From an uncultured Prevotellaceae bacterium (GTDB lineage Bacteria > Bacteroidota > Bacteroidia > Bacteroidales > Bacteroidaceae), in NCBI GenBank assembly GCA_900313615.1, contig OMRP01000019.1:1-43110 (forward strand): a stretch of 43,110 nucleotides of DNA. The letters are read 5' to 3'. Below are positions 41,944 through 43,110 of this stretch, piece by piece. Below the pieces are notes generated by a model. That model was not told the origin of the DNA. It searched no databases and worked only from the letters and a program-made list of their open reading frames with translations. Both the position numbers and the translations under genes were made by a program. Position 1 is the first letter of the stretch; the number at the start of each line of letters is the position of its first letter.

Positions 41944-41998
41944 TCAACCTTTTCCTTTTTATCTTTTTACCTTTTTACTCTTTTACTCTTTTACCTTT
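41944..41998. repeat. CTTTTTACC/ACTCTTTT repeat
   Basis: TTTTACC, TTTTACTC and similar pyrimidine units fill the gap between the kinase start and the carbohydrate-binding gene stop. Read on the minus strand it is a purine-rich leader for the kinase. Confidence 0.75.
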
Positions 41999-42000
41999 CC

Positions 42001-43110
42001 TCACCATGGCCAACCGCCACCGCCGGGTCCTCCGCCACCGCCACCGGTATACGATGAGAGACTTACAGAAGAACCGCCGCTCACGGTAGCGTCAAGCATG
42101 GCTTTTCCGTCTAAGATGCTGGTACCGCCACTCACGCTAACACCACTCTTCACTGTTGGGGTCGACGAAGCGGATACCACTAACTTGGAACCGCCGCTCG
42201 CGGGAGTTTTGAAAGCAATGGTCTGCCCACCATAAGTCATCGAATACCAAGCGTTTTTCGTCCATGAACTGGCGGAGTAACACGACTGAGTCAAACTGGC
42301 GTTGTTCTCCAAGTTGCCGAGTGCAATCAGCGTTCCGCCGCTCACGTATAGTTTCTTCTGCTCTTCACTGTTGGCATCGATGGCTACCTCAGGCTGGGTC
42401 GCCCCGACGGCATATACCAAACCGCCCTTGATATAACAGTTGCCATTGGCGTCGATGCCGTCGTTGCCCGTCGAACGGGCGTATACATAACCGCCATTGA
42501 TGGTTAGGTCACCCGTGCCTGTCTTGCTGCCATTGACGGTGGTATATGAGGCGTTGATGCCATCATCAGATGCTTCCACCATGGTCTGTCCACCATTGAT
42601 GGTGATGCTGTGTTTGCTTTCGATACCCTCACCGCCGGCACCTGTGGTGGTGACGTTGATGATGGCATTGTCGCTGATGGTGATGGCGCCATCTACTTTG
42701 ATGCCTTTCGGCGACGACTTGTAGTCGCTGCCGTAACGGTCAAGTTGCTGCGAACTGGTGACGATGGAGAGCGTACCGCTCGAAGAGGCCACGACGGCAT
42801 TGCCGGAGGTGTGGATGGTGACACTGCCACCTGTCGCTGAAAATGTGCCGTCAGCGTTAATACCCTTGCCGCCAGCTCCTGTGCTATTCAATTCCAAAGA
42901 ACCACCGCTGATGACCATATTGCCATCGGCACCCAGACAGGCGGATGCTTTGGTCTTCAGTTTCTCCGTGTCCCACACGCCGCCACCACTGGTGGCTACG
43001 TTGATTGTGCCGCCACTGATGAACATATCGCCTTCTCCCTTGATGCCTTTGGCGGCAACCTCGCCTTCCTCGTCCGCTTCTTCAACTATGTCAAAAAAAC
43101 AATATAGAAT
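42001..43110 (-). CDS. Carbohydrate-binding (DUF4353-like) protein, C-terminal part
   Basis: The frame is open from the stop at 42001 to the window edge, 369 residues, so the N-terminus is missing; the ATG at 43026 is an internal Met, not a true start. The chain is a right-handed beta-helix-like series of GG-x-(V/I)-x-(I/A)-x repeats (FISGGTINVATSGGGVW, MVISGGSLELNSTGAGGKGI, GGQTMVEASDDGI, INGGYVYARSTGNDGI). This matches the Cthe_2159/DUF4353 family that binds polygalacturonate. It ends GGGGPGGGGWPW. Probably exported and bound to the cell surface. Upstream of the LytS/LytTR pair, it may be regulated with or by it. Confidence 0.85.
   Translation of the reverse strand: MLYCFFDIVEEADEEGEVAAKGIKGEGDMFISGGTINVATSGGGVWDTEKLKTKASACLGADGNMVISGGSLELNSTGAGGKGINADGTFSATGGSVTIHTSGNAVVASSSGTLSIVTSSQQLDRYGSDYKSSPKGIKVDGAITISDNAIINVTTTGAGGEGIESKHSITINGGQTMVEASDDGINASYTTVNGSKTGTGDLTINGGYVYARSTGNDGIDANGNCYIKGGLVYAVGATQPEVAIDANSEEQKKLYVSGGTLIALGNLENNASLTQSCYSASSWTKNAWYSMTYGGQTIAFKTPASGGSKLVVSASSTPTVKSGVSVSGGTSILDGKAMLDATVSGGSSVSLSSYTGGGGGGPGGGGWPW

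Overview
The window looks like a Prevotella-type chromosome segment (order Bacteroidales). I infer this from the protein families (GldE-type CNNM/CBS protein, PPi-dependent phosphofructokinase, L-asparaginase I, OMPP1/FadL-type barrel, LytS/LytTR pair), from repeated TAnnTTTG -7 boxes with a TTTG or TTGG element 19-20 bases upstream, and from lipoproteins with the SC lipobox. Species cannot be assigned by eye. There are no phage, transposase, CRISPR or plasmid genes. It is mostly core genome, with simple-sequence and palindromic repeats scattered between genes.

Layout. 1-91 is the 3' end of a 5S rRNA, so an rRNA operon ends here. 190-2737: a small lysozyme-fold secreted protein behind a long, possibly structured leader, then lemA and an M48 (HtpX-like) protease. 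2849-5726 (minus): a thioredoxin-fold lipoprotein lacking its CXXC, ribose-phosphate pyrophosphokinase, and a stand-alone ThiE/TenI-like protein. 5857-7059: carboxynorspermidine decarboxylase carrying an in-frame insert of intergenic-type repeat. 7280-10968: a 1127-residue secreted modular protein followed by a 61-residue acidic protein. 11200-11632: four tRNAs (Gly-Leu-Leu-Gly). 11668-15595: unknown protein, ssb, gldE, a phosphopantetheinyl transferase and a phytase-like esterase, apparently one operon.

15585-22551 (minus): PP2C-like phosphatase, YgiQ radical SAM protein, a small unknown, an amidase split by a golvesin-like domain, a PlsC-like acyltransferase and another small unknown. 22817-25465: PPi-phosphofructokinase and an anchored GH25 muramidase. 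25375-26250 (minus): prmA. 26390-29185: a Trp/Tyr- and Gly/Ser-rich exported protein and a FadL-like outer-membrane barrel with an octanucleotide repeat ending on its start codon. 29363-29464: a promoter-terminator pair with no gene, a candidate small RNA. tRNA-Lys and htpG follow on the minus strand.

32227-36430: an ECF sigma factor, a lipoprotein, a PepD-type dipeptidase, a small membrane protein, an OmpH/Skp-like lipoprotein and endonuclease III. 36514-38174 (minus): rubrerythrin and L-asparaginase I. 38439-39842: glucuronate isomerase. 40040-43110 (minus): a LytTR response regulator and its histidine kinase downstream of a glycine-rich carbohydrate-binding (DUF4353-like) protein cut by the window edge.

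Shared themes are envelope and peptidoglycan work (lysozyme-fold protein, GH25, amidase, OmpH, acyltransferase, FadL-like barrel) and core metabolism. I do not see a clear defence or secondary-metabolite system. The most unusual signals are the repeat captured inside nspC, the leader RNA at 361-499, the gene-less transcription unit near 29400, and the low-complexity exported proteins.
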